Positions 26,296 through 37,645 of a DNA stretch of 64,000 nt are shown here, piece after piece. The first letter of the stretch is position 1, and each line of letters starts with the position of its first letter. The stretch is from assembly GCA_029216955.1 (NCBI GenBank), contig JANAVB010023997.1:1682491-1746490 (forward strand). Reading direction: 5' to 3'. The position numbers and the translations under genes are program-made. This DNA is from Iris pallida (Eukaryota > Streptophyta > Magnoliopsida > Asparagales > Iridaceae). The notes beneath the pieces are model-generated. The model did no database searches and was not told where the DNA came from. It worked only from the letters and a program-made list of their open reading frames with translations.

Positions 26296-28205
26296 TATCA
26301 TGGCCCGCTCCCATTTTTTGGAATACGAGTACATAGTCAAGTCCAGCCTACGCCGTAGTATTGATGGTAGTACGCTGTCTAGATCTGAATGTCAAACTCA
26401 AATACAATAAAATTATATCTAATTGCTCATTCACAACAACTATTTTATTTATAAATCTGATAATACATCAAAATGATATTCAGGAACAAATTCGCTAAAT
26501 ATTAAATTCAAATTCTATCTAGAATCTACGGTTGGCCTCCAAAATGCTATATTTCTACAGAAAGCTCCATGGTTGCAAAATAACAAGTTACCTATAACTT
26601 ATCCAGTCAGGAGAGGAGCAAAGTACAATCATATTAAAATAATGTAACAGATAAAGATGCAGTAAAGTATGACAATAAAGGAAACATGTATATGAATTGG
26701 AAACAGTAAACATATACAAGAAGACTACTAGCAACAACAAGTATAAACAAGCCAACTTGACAATGAACATAAACAAGTAAGACTAACAGATAGTATGTAT
26801 AAAATACCTTTCAGCATGTGAACTGCTGGGCTAATACGGCACATCATAAAGACGACTATCCATAATAAAAATATACGGCTAATCCATACGTGAGGTGTAT
26901 GACTTATCTATCCATAATAACATTTATTGGGGTTTATACACATACTTACTTAGCATTTTTTCTCCCGACTCACTAAACAACAATAACAATATGGTACAAC
27001 AAGTCCTATCGTGTCACAATCGTGTCTCAATTGGATACTACATGAAACACAATAAAGAATAACATTATAATATACTAAAATTATAAAGAAATAGTGTTCT
27101 TACCTCAAGTTAAGTTGCAGTTGGCGTGTGCGACACAATCTCGATTTGGTCGAAAGTTATTGTAATTATGGCTAACCGTTATTAATTCCACCAGTCATCT
27201 ATGGGTTCTACAGATTAAACAAAATATTAATCTATTTTATTAATTTTTGGAAAATTAGTATGTTATAGTTCTATGTGTCAGCTTTCCAAATTATCGAACG
27301 GTTCACAAAACAGAGTTCGAGATCTCCCAAAATCTCAAAAACGGTATGACAAGTCAATTTTTTGGACAACTGGCATTCAAATAATTTTTTAGAAATTCAC
27401 GTAGAAAATAAATTATAGATTTGGAAAGATAACCTCGATATGGTTCTAAAAAATTATAGGTGAAATGGAGTCCGGAGTTGGTCACAACGGTTTCGCGAAG
27501 TTGCTAAAGCTTAAAACAAAATTGCGACTAAATTTATGGCAAATTTTGGACTATTTGAACGAAAAAGAGAGAATTTTGAGAAAGAAAAAGATGAAGATAT
27601 TCATAATGGTATATATAATGGGTTGTAGTTACTTAATTATGATTAGAGGATTAGGTTGGAAGGGTTTTAGTGTTGGGAGAAAAACAAGAAAAAGTCTCTC
27701 CTTAAATAGATGGAGAATGACACATAATTTACTAATTTGGAAGGGTCAAGAATCTAATGAATAAATCTTTCCATTAAATTCAAATCAAATCAATCTCAAA
27801 ACTATATTGATCAAATCTCAATCCATAATTGATAATAATAATAATTTAAAATAATATCAAATATTATCAAATAAAATTTAAAGTATATTTGCATAAATCC
27901 AAATCTTATAAAAATAATTTAGCAAATTTTTTTATTAGTCAAAGATAATAATTATTAATTTTAAAACTAAATTAACCAAATCTAAATCTAATATTTGATT
28001 ACAATAATAATTCAAATTAATATTATTTAAATAATATTTTCATAAACCCAAAACTAATTTTGAAAATATAATTTGGCAAAACCATTTTGTCATTCAAAAA
28101 TACCCATATTTTCCTTTATAAACGAAAGTATATTTTTCCAACACAATTATTTAAAATAAAATGAAAAATAAATAAAATTTTGAAAATCCGAAAACATGGG
28201 TTACA
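26296..28205 (-). repeat. 5' LTR of the LARD element
   Basis: A 1910-bp copy, ending GGGTTACA before the TTAAG duplication. The chance ORF at 27465-27764 lies within it and is also part-present in the other LTR; it is not a gene. Confidence 0.85.
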
Positions 28206-28237
28206 TTAAGGATTTTCTATAGTTAAGCCGATCAACA

Positions 28238-30365
28238 CTCTTTCTCAAGTTGGTACGTAGATATCACTCATGTCCAACTTGGACAAGAAACTTGTGAACA
28301 CGTGATTGACCACAACCTTTGTAAGAATGTCAGCTAATTGATATTATGTTTTGATTGACGGAACTTCAATAATTTTATTTTCTATCTTTCTTTTGATAAA
28401 GAACCGATCAACTTCCACATGCTTCATTCTGTCATGTTGAACTAGGTTATATACGATGTCACGTGCAACTTGGTTGTCATAGAACAACTTCATTACCTGA
28501 TAATTTTTATTATACAAATCCTCTAATAGATTTTGAATCTATAATATTTTACAAATACCTAGAGGCATTCCACGATGTTCCATCTCAGCGCTAGGTCAAG
28601 CAACTGCATTATGCTTCTTGCTCTTCCATGTAACTAGATTACCTCATAGCTACAAATGTAAAAGAGTTATTTGTATTTACCCCCCCAATTGCTAATCATA
28701 TCTTCACTTTCCTCCAATTTTATTTTAATTAGTGTTAGCCCCTCACCCATTGCTTCATAATCCATTCATTATAATTGTAGTTAACCCCCCCTACACACAC
28801 AAAATGCCTAAATTTTGAGGGGGGGGGGGTAATACTAATTAAAATAAAAATGGTGGTGGTTGGGGGGAGGGGAGGGGGGGGGGGGGTAAATACAAATAAC
28901 TCAATATAAAATAACCAGATGTAGACCGTCTATCATCTATTGCTCCTTCCCAATCTATATTTGTATGCCCTTCAACTTTGAGGTGATTATTCTTCTTGAA
29001 TAGTATTTCCTTTCTAGGGCTCCCTTTCAGGTACCTCAATATCCTCATCACAACATTCATGTGTTCTCTCCTAGATCATGTATAAATTGACTCACAACTG
29101 TAAGAACGTGTACCAAATCTGGCCTTGTATGTGCCAAATACATCAAACAACCTACTAATCGTTGCTATATCCCTTTATTCACTGACACATGGTTCGAGTC
29201 CATTCCAAGTTTCAGACCTTCCTCTAATAGTGTGACAATTGGTTGACAATCAGTCATACATGTTTCCTGTAACAGTTAAAAAGTAAACTTCTTTTGAGAT
29301 AGAAAATACCTATTTACTCCAAGATACTTCAATACCCAAAAAAATAGAGTATCTAAATCCATCATTTCAAATCCTGAAGACAAAAAATTCTAAAGTGCCA
29401 ATCTTTCCTTTTTATCGTCTTCTTTGACCACCATATCATCTACATAAACTATGGGTACTGTAATTTTCTCCTCTTTTTTGCTTTGTAAATAGGGTATGAC
29501 TGAGTTACTCTGTTTATAACAAAATCATCTCATAGCATGTGTGAATCTCCCAAACTATGCTATAGGTGATTGCTTGAAACTATACAAAGACTTTTGTAAC
29601 TTGCAAACCTTCTTGTCACATAGCTTGGAATATTAAATCCAGGCGGAAGATCCATATAGACTTCTTCTGTCAAATCTTCATGTAGGAATGCAATCTTCAC
29701 ATTAAACTGTTGTAGGGGCTAGTCAAAATTTGTCACCAACTATAGTATTAAAACATGAATAATATTAATACCAACGCAAATGTCTATGTATAATCAGTCC
29801 ATATTTTTGTTAGTATCATTTAGTCTCTCCTTATATCGATCAATTGTTCCATCTTCTCGATACTTTACCTTAATGACACATCTACATGCTTCCTACCAGC
29901 TGGCAGGTCAACTATCTTTCAGGTGACATTCTTGTTTAATGAATTTAACTCTTCATCAATTGTTGCTTGTCACTTAGGATCTATAATAGCTTTCTACATA
30001 CTCTTAGGAATATATAGATGATAATTGACATACAAATGTTTTATTTGATTCTGACAAATTATCTGTGGACACATAATTACTTATAGGGTATCTTACTTTC
30101 TACTTGGGATCAGGTTTAAAGGTAGGTTTTGGAATGCCTTAGTTATTTCATGGTGGAAGACGTTATGGTGGTGGGACATCTGATACTGGAGGAGATTGGT
30201 TATGGTTCTTACAACTTAGCGAGGGAGAAACTGATTTCGGTATTGGTTTGACATTCGGCTATGGTTGCACTGTCGGTACTGTTGGCTTGGGCGATACCTT
30301 TAGCTCGTTATTAACTATTGGCGGAACTATTATTGGCGGATTGGTCTAGCTTTCGGCGTTGGATT
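28238..30365 (-). pseudogene. copia pol remnant: reverse transcriptase and RNase H
   Basis: Minus-strand fragments show a YVDDM reverse-transcriptase active site near 29435 and, upstream of it, a CGFKIA/FLHEDL-like stretch near 29690. The RNase H segment RILRYLKGSPRKEILF then DDRRSTSGYFILS is at 28930-29060. Stops and shifts are frequent. A MITE at 28664-28902 cuts the RNase H end, and the Sirevirus-like element cuts the other side at 30365. Confidence 0.75.
28664..28902. mobile_element. Mutator-like MITE, 239 bp, in copia RNase H
   Basis: The ends GAGTTATTTGTATTTACCCC and GGGGTAAATACAAATAACTC are perfect inverted repeats. The flanks AATGTAAAA (28655-28663) and AATATAAAA (28903-28911) are a 9-base duplication with one mismatch. 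Long C and G runs inside, up to 14 G, would make a strong hairpin and a difficult sequencing template. Confidence 0.87.
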
Positions 30366-31880
30366 TGTTGGCCCAATGATTACATTGTGTTTTTGAATAT
30401 GGCTAATCAGTTAAATTTAACATAATGATGTCACTAATATTCATATACTCACTATCATGTTGCTACTTAAACTTAGCTTTGTCCTAATTGTCCTATATTA
30501 TATTGCTATGCTTGTATCATACTGCAACATATTTTGTTGGCCTAACATGCTATCATGTTGTTACTTAAACTTAGCAATGTCCTAATTGTCCTATATTGTA
30601 TTGCTATGCTTGTATCGTACTGCAACATATTTTACTGGCCTAACATGTATTTGTAGACATGCAGTAAGCATGATCTAACATGATCAAACAGGACATAGGC
30701 AATGAAGAATTAATGTTGGACCAAAGACGGCGTCATATAAAGGGATTTCTCCGAACCGCCTAGCGACCTATCCGGGGCCTCGCATCGGGGGTTCCGCTGC
30801 CCGGTCAGCGGACAGGGGTCGAGGGGGCAGCGCCCCCCGTCGGGGGTTCGGGGGCGAAGCCCCCGAAAGGTATTCAGATTTCCAGATCTGTTTATCTTCG
30901 GACGACTGCTGTCAAGGAAAAAGACGTCTTCAGGGCTGCTCAAATATCAGAAGAAAGGCATCATTTCAGGGCTCTTGGTTTTCCTAATTGTTCTAAGTCT
31001 GTAATCTTCAATTTATTGAGTCTAGGAGAATGTGTACGTTGAGTCGCACTGAGTCATCTCAACCCCTAGCATATCTCTCCAAAGCTCTACCATACAACAG
31101 ACCAATTCCTGAACCAAGCCCAAGCTCCACAAAGCCCAAAAGCCCAATGGACCAATTCTGGCTGCTGGAGACAGAGTTCGGGCCGAACTCTGCCTCCACA
31201 CAGAGTTCGGGCCGAACTCTGTCCCCTGATTTTCAGGAGCTGATTTTTAGGGCCTGCTTGCTGCTAGCTGTCCAACGGCCATATTTTTGAATCTTGAGGA
31301 CAGAATTCTGGCCGAATTCTGCCTGTCCCGAACCCTATAAATAGGCCTTGGTTTCTCTCTTTTGAAACCATCCACTCTTCTATTCTTCTTCTCTTACATA
31401 GCCTATATAGTCAAGAGCCTTACTCTTCCAATCTACTAGCCACAAAACTTCCTAAGCCCCAAGGTACTCAAGTGCGATTCAGCTAGAAGTTTTTGTGCAA
31501 GAGTTGAAAAGAAAAGTCACTTGGACAATTCCAAGTCGCTTGGAAAATTCCAAGCAAATCGCCACTGCGATCCTCTGTAAGAAGTTGACGTGCTCTTCTG
31601 AAGAAAAGGCACGGGTTGTAAACTACTATTTCACAAATAGTGGATTTGAATCCTGAGCTAGAGTTCTCAGGCCTGGACTAGTCCTCCACGAGGGAAACCA
31701 GGTTAAAACTGCTGTGTCTGCGAATGCTCTTCTGATCTTTATTCCTTCCGCATTTATTTCTGATTTATTTACTATCTTGATAGTTGTTTTTGTGGAGGTG
31801 ATATAGAGTTAATTTTTATTTGGTGATTATTGACACAAACTCTATTCACCCCCCTCTAGAGTTGCCTACATGTGTTTTCA
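30366..31880 (+). repeat. 5' LTR of the Sirevirus-like element
   Basis: It starts TGTTGGCCCA and ends TGTTTTCA, with a TATA box CTATAAATAG near 31336. It includes a 98-bp tandem duplication (30456-30553 and 30554-30651), a GC-rich hairpin block (30770-30870) and three palindromes upstream of the TATA. ORFs at 30710-30943 and 31030-31290 recur exactly in the other LTR and are not genes. Confidence 0.93.
31172..31321 (+). promoter_or_regulatory. Three 21-bp palindromes upstream of the LTR TATA box
   Basis: At 31172-31192 and 31201-31221 the arms CAGAGTTCGG and CCGAACTCTG flank a central G. At 31301-31321 the variant arms are CAGAATTCTG and the matching complement with one central base. The TATA box follows about 15 bases later. 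The same set is in the 3' LTR, and two imperfect copies are at 33883-33932. These positions suit promoter elements; the binding factor is unknown. Confidence 0.7.
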
Positions 31881-31895
31881 ATTGGTATCAGAGCA
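31881..31895 (+). other. Primer binding site, initiator tRNA-Met
   Basis: TGGTATCAGAGC follows the 5' LTR after two bases. It is complementary to the 3' end of plant initiator tRNA-Met, the usual primer for copia elements and many gypsy elements, and fixes the plus-strand orientation. Confidence 0.93.
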
Positions 31896-31949
31896 AGGTC
31901 TCTATTGTTAGGCTTAACATCCTTAGAGTAGATCCTTGTTTATTTGTGT

Positions 31950-32816
31950 ATGGCATCATATTCTTCCTCCTCCGATGAAGAGGGTTTTTCTTCTAGTAGC
32001 ATATACAATCATGTTTCTTCTAAATGCAATAAGTGCTCTAAGTGGAAAGCCATGGCTAACCATTCCTTAAAGTTTGCTAAGGCTTTTCATTCTACAAATG
32101 AAGAACTTGTAGAAAAGGTTATTCATTTAGAAGAAGCTAATGAGTTTTTGAGAAATAATAACAATGATTTATTATCTAGACTTGACTCTCAAAACTCATC
32201 TTGTGTTTCTTTAAAGAGTTTGAATGATTCTTTAATTTTGAAAATCAAATCTCTTTCCTCATCAATAGAAGATCTTAAGAAGCAAGCAAATGAGTTAAAT
32301 CATTTGCATGATTCTTCTATTGACTCTTTAAAGAAACAAAATGATGATTTTATTTCTAGAATTGCTTTATTTGAAAAAGAGAATTATGCTTTAAATGCTA
32401 AATTTGATTCTCTTACTTGTTTGCATAATGATTTGCTATTAGAACATGATATTCTTAAGACCAAATCTATGCATAGTGATTCTCTTACTTGTGTGCATAA
32501 TGATTTGCTATTAGAACATGATATTCTTAAGACCAAATCCATGCATGCTCACTCTAGAAATATTCATCATTCTAGTATGTCACATGTTCATAATCATGCT
32601 CATTCTGATACATGTGCACACACTAGTATTAGGTGCTTCTATTGCTCTCGTATTGGACACATGAGTGTAACTTGTCCTATTCGTAGGAGTTTTTCTACCA
32701 ATACTAGAGTAAATAGTATATGGGTCCCTAAAGCTAACAAATGTGGATCCAAGTTTATTTGGATACCAAAGTCTTCGCCTAATGTTGTAGGTGGAGCTTC
32801 TTGTATTGGGATATAG
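31950..32816 (+). CDS. Sirevirus-like gag (capsid/nucleocapsid) protein
   Basis: An open 288-residue frame from the first ATG after the primer site. The N-terminus is Ser-rich (MASYSSSSDEEGFSSSS). A long coiled-coil region with repeated Leu/Ser/Lys heptads follows, then a His-rich stretch. A CCHC zinc knuckle CFYCSRIGHMSVTC lies at about residues 229-242. Short WVPK/WIPK motifs follow, as is typical of copia gag-to-protease spacers. A 72-bp tandem duplication (32406-32549) repeats 24 residues around DSLTCLHNDLLLEHDILK. It packages element RNA. The stop is followed by non-coding DNA rather than protease. Confidence 0.85.
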   Translation: MASYSSSSDEEGFSSSSIYNHVSSKCNKCSKWKAMANHSLKFAKAFHSTNEELVEKVIHLEEANEFLRNNNNDLLSRLDSQNSSCVSLKSLNDSLILKIKSLSSSIEDLKKQANELNHLHDSSIDSLKKQNDDFISRIALFEKENYALNAKFDSLTCLHNDLLLEHDILKTKSMHSDSLTCVHNDLLLEHDILKTKSMHAHSRNIHHSSMSHVHNHAHSDTCAHTSIRCFYCSRIGHMSVTCPIRRSFSTNTRVNSIWVPKANKCGSKFIWIPKSSPNVVGGASCIGI

Positions 32817-35800
32817 CACCAAGGAGCGTGTTGGTGGTTGCAAAGCTCAAAGGTCATCTTCCAAGCAATTGCACCAACACAAGTGTGGCCACTAGAGCCA
32901 CTTTGGTAACATGCTCAACGATTCTCTTTAAATGGTTGATATTTGTTGAATCTAGCATGTTTCTCTTGATGTCTTGCTACTACCTTACATTGATATCCTT
33001 TAGTTGCTTTTATATAAATCAATGTGAGATATAATACTAGCATGCTTAGTTAATTTTCTTATTATTTCTTTTATCTAGCATGACTAGTTGCATAGCTTTA
33101 AATGATTAGTTCACACTATGTAGTTTATCACTCATTTTCTAGTAGTGTGACACATTTACATATGCATGCTCGCTATTCTTTGTCTTTATAAAGCATGCAT
33201 ATCACTCTAGTTCATTAGAGCTTGATTCTTGAATTTTGTTTTAAAGTTTGACTCTCCATTTTTAATGTTTTGAGATAGTTACTTCTTGCCGATTTGTATT
33301 TAATATATCATTGGTTTTTGTGAATATATGTGTTTAGCACAAGCTTTTTATCACTTGATAAGTATATACTTATACTTCTTGTTAACCTTGTGCTTACATA
33401 ATATATTCATTATTGATTCTCATGTTTTATTTTGATTATCCTATTGAGAATCAATTATGTCTTTGTCTAATAAAGTCTATTTATACGTGCTTTTGAATTT
33501 GTGATAGTTTTTTAAACATTCATGATGGATACATGACTATATTCATTAAATCTTCATTTACATGTAGATCATGTACTTATTATATTGACATCTATTTTTG
33601 TATAAATATCTTTATGTGGGCATATGAGATAAGCTCAAGTTTCATATTATTTTGAAGAGTATTTATTCATACTTGTGCTTACCTTATAATTCAGCTATTG
33701 ATTCTTTTGACTAAATTTGTGTTATCTCTACTTGAATCAATTAGCTTATTCCTTAAAGTCTTCTTTTTGATGATATCTTATTGGCTTTTATTTGTTGACT
33801 TTATGGATACATGTCTTTCACTCTTATTTTGATCTTTTTGTTTAACCAATTTTCAGCCTGATTCCAGTTCTGTCACCAGAATCCGGAATTCGGGCCGAAC
33901 TCTGCCCTTACCAGAGTTCGGGCCGAATTCGGCCTGGCTGTTCCAGAACTGAAAACAGCCTCTGCAGTTGATCAAATTATAGATCCAATGGCCATTATTG
34001 ATTCCAAATGTTGATATTTATTTATTCAAATGCCTTTAAGTTGGAATGTTGAGAGAAAATATTTCTTAGTGTCTTGTTCATGACTTTTATGGAAGTTCTT
34101 TTAAGAATTGCTTGGTTTTGTGCTTTACCTTACTTGTTGAGATCATCATACTTATTTTGAATATGAATCTTCTATATATTTATTTTCATAAAGTGTATTA
34201 TGAAAATATTTGTTTTGAAAATATTCTTAGCAAATTTTGATGACCATTCTTTCATTATTATTTGGGTATTTACCTCTCTTATTCAAAGTGATTTTTATAC
34301 TTTGATGTTGTTTGATGATATTGCATATATTCCTCTAAATCTAATTTCTTAAAAGTAAAGAACATTTTGGGAACAAGCCGAAAGGGTCCTTCTTTCATAC
34401 AGGTGTAAATAGCCTGAAGCGACACGGTGCACTAGTCTTCGGACTACCGCTAGCTGGGAACCGGCCCCTACAGCTAACCCAAAGTGATCAACACTTTATA
34501 GACTTAAGATTTATTAAGGTCTACTTGCAACCATTATCTAGTTCTGGATCCTCCCCTAAGTTCCAGAATACTTCATCATATCTAGCCTTATATTTGAGCT
34601 ATAAATATTTTATTATTATTGCCCAATGATATTTTGTAGCACATGAGAATATATGTAATTGATATATCATACTTCTCATGTCTTTAGCTACTATGGGTTG
34701 AACTTTTACTTTGAGATTTTCCATTTCTAGAGAATACACTTTCATAATGGTTATAATTTTGCTTTCTCTAGATCAATCTATTATTTTATTATCTTGGGTT
34801 AATCTCAATATTTGGCAAAGAGATTTGCTCCATTGTGTTTTCATGAACATCTCTTTTGTCTTTTACTTGATGAGAGTCTAATTCATTTACTTGCTATCTT
34901 ATACTCTTATCCTTGCTTAGCAAAGAGTATATAAATCATTTTGATCATACAAAATGTATTACCCTTATTGTGAACTCTATGCTTAAGCATGTATTTTTTA
35001 GTGTTAGTGACTTAAGATTTAATGAGCACATTTATCATGTTAATGGCCTATCTCATTAATCTTAATTAGTTATGTAGCTAGCTTGCTTATTTGCGATATA
35101 TTGTTAAGCTACATAATTTTTATTCACTTTCACTCATCTAGCTATCTTCTTGAATTTCAATCTATATGTGATATGCTAGATTACAAAAACAAGATTTATG
35201 AATTTTCTTGATGAGATTTGTATTCTACTTTAGATGCATATGTTTGGTCTCTAAAATTAGTTTAACAAATTTCTTTATTTTAATCTTGTTTTCGTTGAGA
35301 TTTGTGATTCATCACTTTAACTTCCTTCCATACTAGTCATTGATAAGCATCTTTTAAACTTCTCTCATCTTTTGTAGTCATGATTTTATCATACTATCAG
35401 ATTACATCTCTTTAGATTAAATCTGTAATAATTTAAATAAGATTGACTCTTTTCTATATTTTCCATTGGTTTGTTTATATGGTTTTTAGATGGAATTTAT
35501 GACGGATCATAATTATTTAATGGTTTACTTTATAAATGATCCTAATGATTGAGTAGTCCTATATTATCTAATTATGTGGTTATCAAGTCAATTTATTACT
35601 CTACTTTGACTACTCATGGATTATCACATATGCTCTTTGCTATTTGAACTTCATTGGTTTCTCATTTAGTATTAGCAAGGTTGGATTATTACCCGTTGAT
35701 GGGTACATATGTGGTAAAACATGCATAGTCCTTGTAAAGAAATAAGTTGGTTGATCATTTCTTAATTAGATAATCATGGACATGATATTTGAGCTTTATT

Positions 35801-35944
35801 TTTTTTGAGCTATATTTTGACTTTCCTCATGATTGATTTAATTGACTTTCTTCATGATTGATTTAATTGACTTTATTCATGATGACATTTTTCTTTAGTT
35901 GTATTTTTATCTTTTGAGCTATATTGTGATTCTCATCATGATTG

Positions 35945-36175
35945 TTTTTAATGGACCTTATTATTCCTTTTCATGATTATATTTTTCTAATGGACCTTAT
36001 TATTCCTTTTCATGATGATATTTTTCTAATGGACCTTATTATTTCTTTTCATAATGATATTTTTCTAATGGACCTTATTATTCCTTTTCATGATGATATT
36101 TTTCTAATGGTCCTTATTATTCTTGATCATAATAATATTTTTCTAATGGACCTTATCTCTTTTCATGATGATCTT
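35945..36175 (+). repeat. 39-bp minisatellite, about six units
   Basis: Units of the form AATGGACCTTATTATTCC then TTTTCATGATGATATTTTTCT repeat about six times with drift. Translation gives a 13-residue period, but there is no sign that it is expressed. It is internal to the gag-only element. Confidence 0.88.
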
Positions 36176-36381
36176 CTTCTCAAAAGATAACATGCATTGA
36201 TCTATCATATTTCAATATGATATTCTTCTATATAGGTTAGTGTATGTCATCTTTTGATTACATGTGCTAAATTGAGATATTATTTTGATCGTTCATCTTT
36301 AGTGACTATTTTATTGGATATCTCTCCTAAAGATGACATTATTTGTTTTATGTCGTCTTTATAGCCTTATATGCATTGAGC

Positions 36382-37645
36382 AAGGGGGAGAAATCAATAG
36401 TTGATTTACCCCTAGATCTTGTAGTTATCATTTTATTTATGCTATAAGTGCTTTGGAACTAGATACGCATATTTTAAGGGGGAGCAAATAAATTGGTTCA
36501 ATTCATTTATACCCTTTAATATGTCGTATACCTAGTTCATCATTGACCCATATTTTTATCATTATCTTAGTGATTGAGGTCATGATACTGTTATTTTTTG
36601 AAAGGTTTATGAGAGTTTATGCAATTGTTTTCATCATATTTCTTTGATATGAGTCATCTCGTTAATATTTACTTTCGTATTTTATCTTGATGACTATTGT
36701 GCTTTCTTTGATATGACTTTCTTTGATTTGGCTTTCTTTGTATGTTTCATTTGGCTTTCCTTGTTGAGGACTTATCCAATATTCATGATTTTATCTATAT
36801 TGGTCATAGTTTGAGGGGGAGCATTCAATTCGACTGAATTTCTCCTTCTCAAACATTGTTTCTCCTTTACCTTCATGTTTATTCATATAGCATGATAAGG
36901 TAATTGAGTTCAAATGCATGAATTTTGGATAAGCAAATAGATTTGCAAATAATGAGATCTTTTTATATCAATTGCTTCTATTTTACATTGATCATTCGTT
37001 TCTTTTGTTCCACAATTTATCTGTGGACAATTGTGCTATCATAGTTTCATTGATCAATGTTTCAAGTTTTTATATTTCAATTGATATCAAATTTGTCTAT
37101 TTCAATATCTCAATTGGTATCTTTCTACTTTGATATCTATTATTTGCAATTATCTTATCCCTATAGTTTTTGACTGAATTTTTTTTTATAATTCTCTTCC
37201 AAAAGTTTTTGGATGTCTTTCTTGGATTTCATATCATACTATGTTTTTGGATGTCTTTCTTGGATTTTATGTTGGTAAACTATCTATTGATTAATTTTCA
37301 AATTCTTTTAGTTTTACCAAATATTTGTGTTTTGACAAACTGTTTTCTATTTGGCACCCTATATTTTGGTATGTGGTTTCTATACTTGTCTTTACACACT
37401 TCTCCCATTGTTCCTCATTTAGTATATCTTGATCATGATTGTCTATGCCTTCCTCCTTTAATTGTGCTTGAGTTCGGTTTATCTCTTATTATGGGGGAGC
37501 TTATTTTTTTTGATCATGTCAAAGGGGGAGAAATAAGTTTAAGTTAGCACACAATCTTCTTGTAATATGTGTTTATTAGTGATACATGCATCTATTGTAT
37601 TTGTGTTAAACTTAACCGATTTGCCATAATCAAAAAGGGGGAGAT
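36382..37645 (+). promoter_or_regulatory. Repeated polypurine tracts before the 3' LTR
   Basis: AGGGGGAG-type tracts occur at about 36382, 36476, 36813, 37492, 37521 and 37633. The last, AAAAAGGGGGAGAT, abuts the 3' LTR and is the true plus-strand primer. Multiple tracts of this kind are a published hallmark of Sireviruses. Confidence 0.75.

Larger units (their letters stand above)
22810..28205 (-). mobile_element. Coding-free LTR retrotransposon (LARD), Tekay-related, TSD TTAAG
   Basis: Direct LTRs of about 1.93 kb (22810-24747 and 26296-28205) flank a 1548-bp interior. An exact TTAAG duplication lies at 22805-22809 and 28206-28210. The right LTR starts TATCATGG instead of TGTCACGA. The LTR start TGTCACGATCCGCTCCCG nearly equals that of the complete Tekay element at 41955. 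The sequence beside the 5' LTR (CCTGCATGGACCACC) also matches that element (CCTGCATGGGCCACC). It would be mobilised by proteins from such a partner. Confidence 0.85.
32817..37645 (+). other. Non-coding interior of the Sirevirus-like element
   Basis: 4.8 kb, strongly AT-rich, without pol motifs in any frame. It includes two imperfect copies of the LTR palindrome (33883-33932) and an isolated GC-richer block (34370-34540) of unknown role. It also holds a 39-bp minisatellite and a series of polypurine tracts near the 3' LTR. Confidence 0.75.

Noticed and set aside
27465..27764. 99-codon ORF in the LARD LTR
   Set aside because: The equivalent position in the other LTR is broken, and the composition is that of AT-rich non-coding DNA.
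30710..31290. Two ORFs of 77 and 86 codons, repeated identically at 37990-38570
   Set aside because: They lie in the two LTRs of one element, include the promoter region and lack homology to any known protein.
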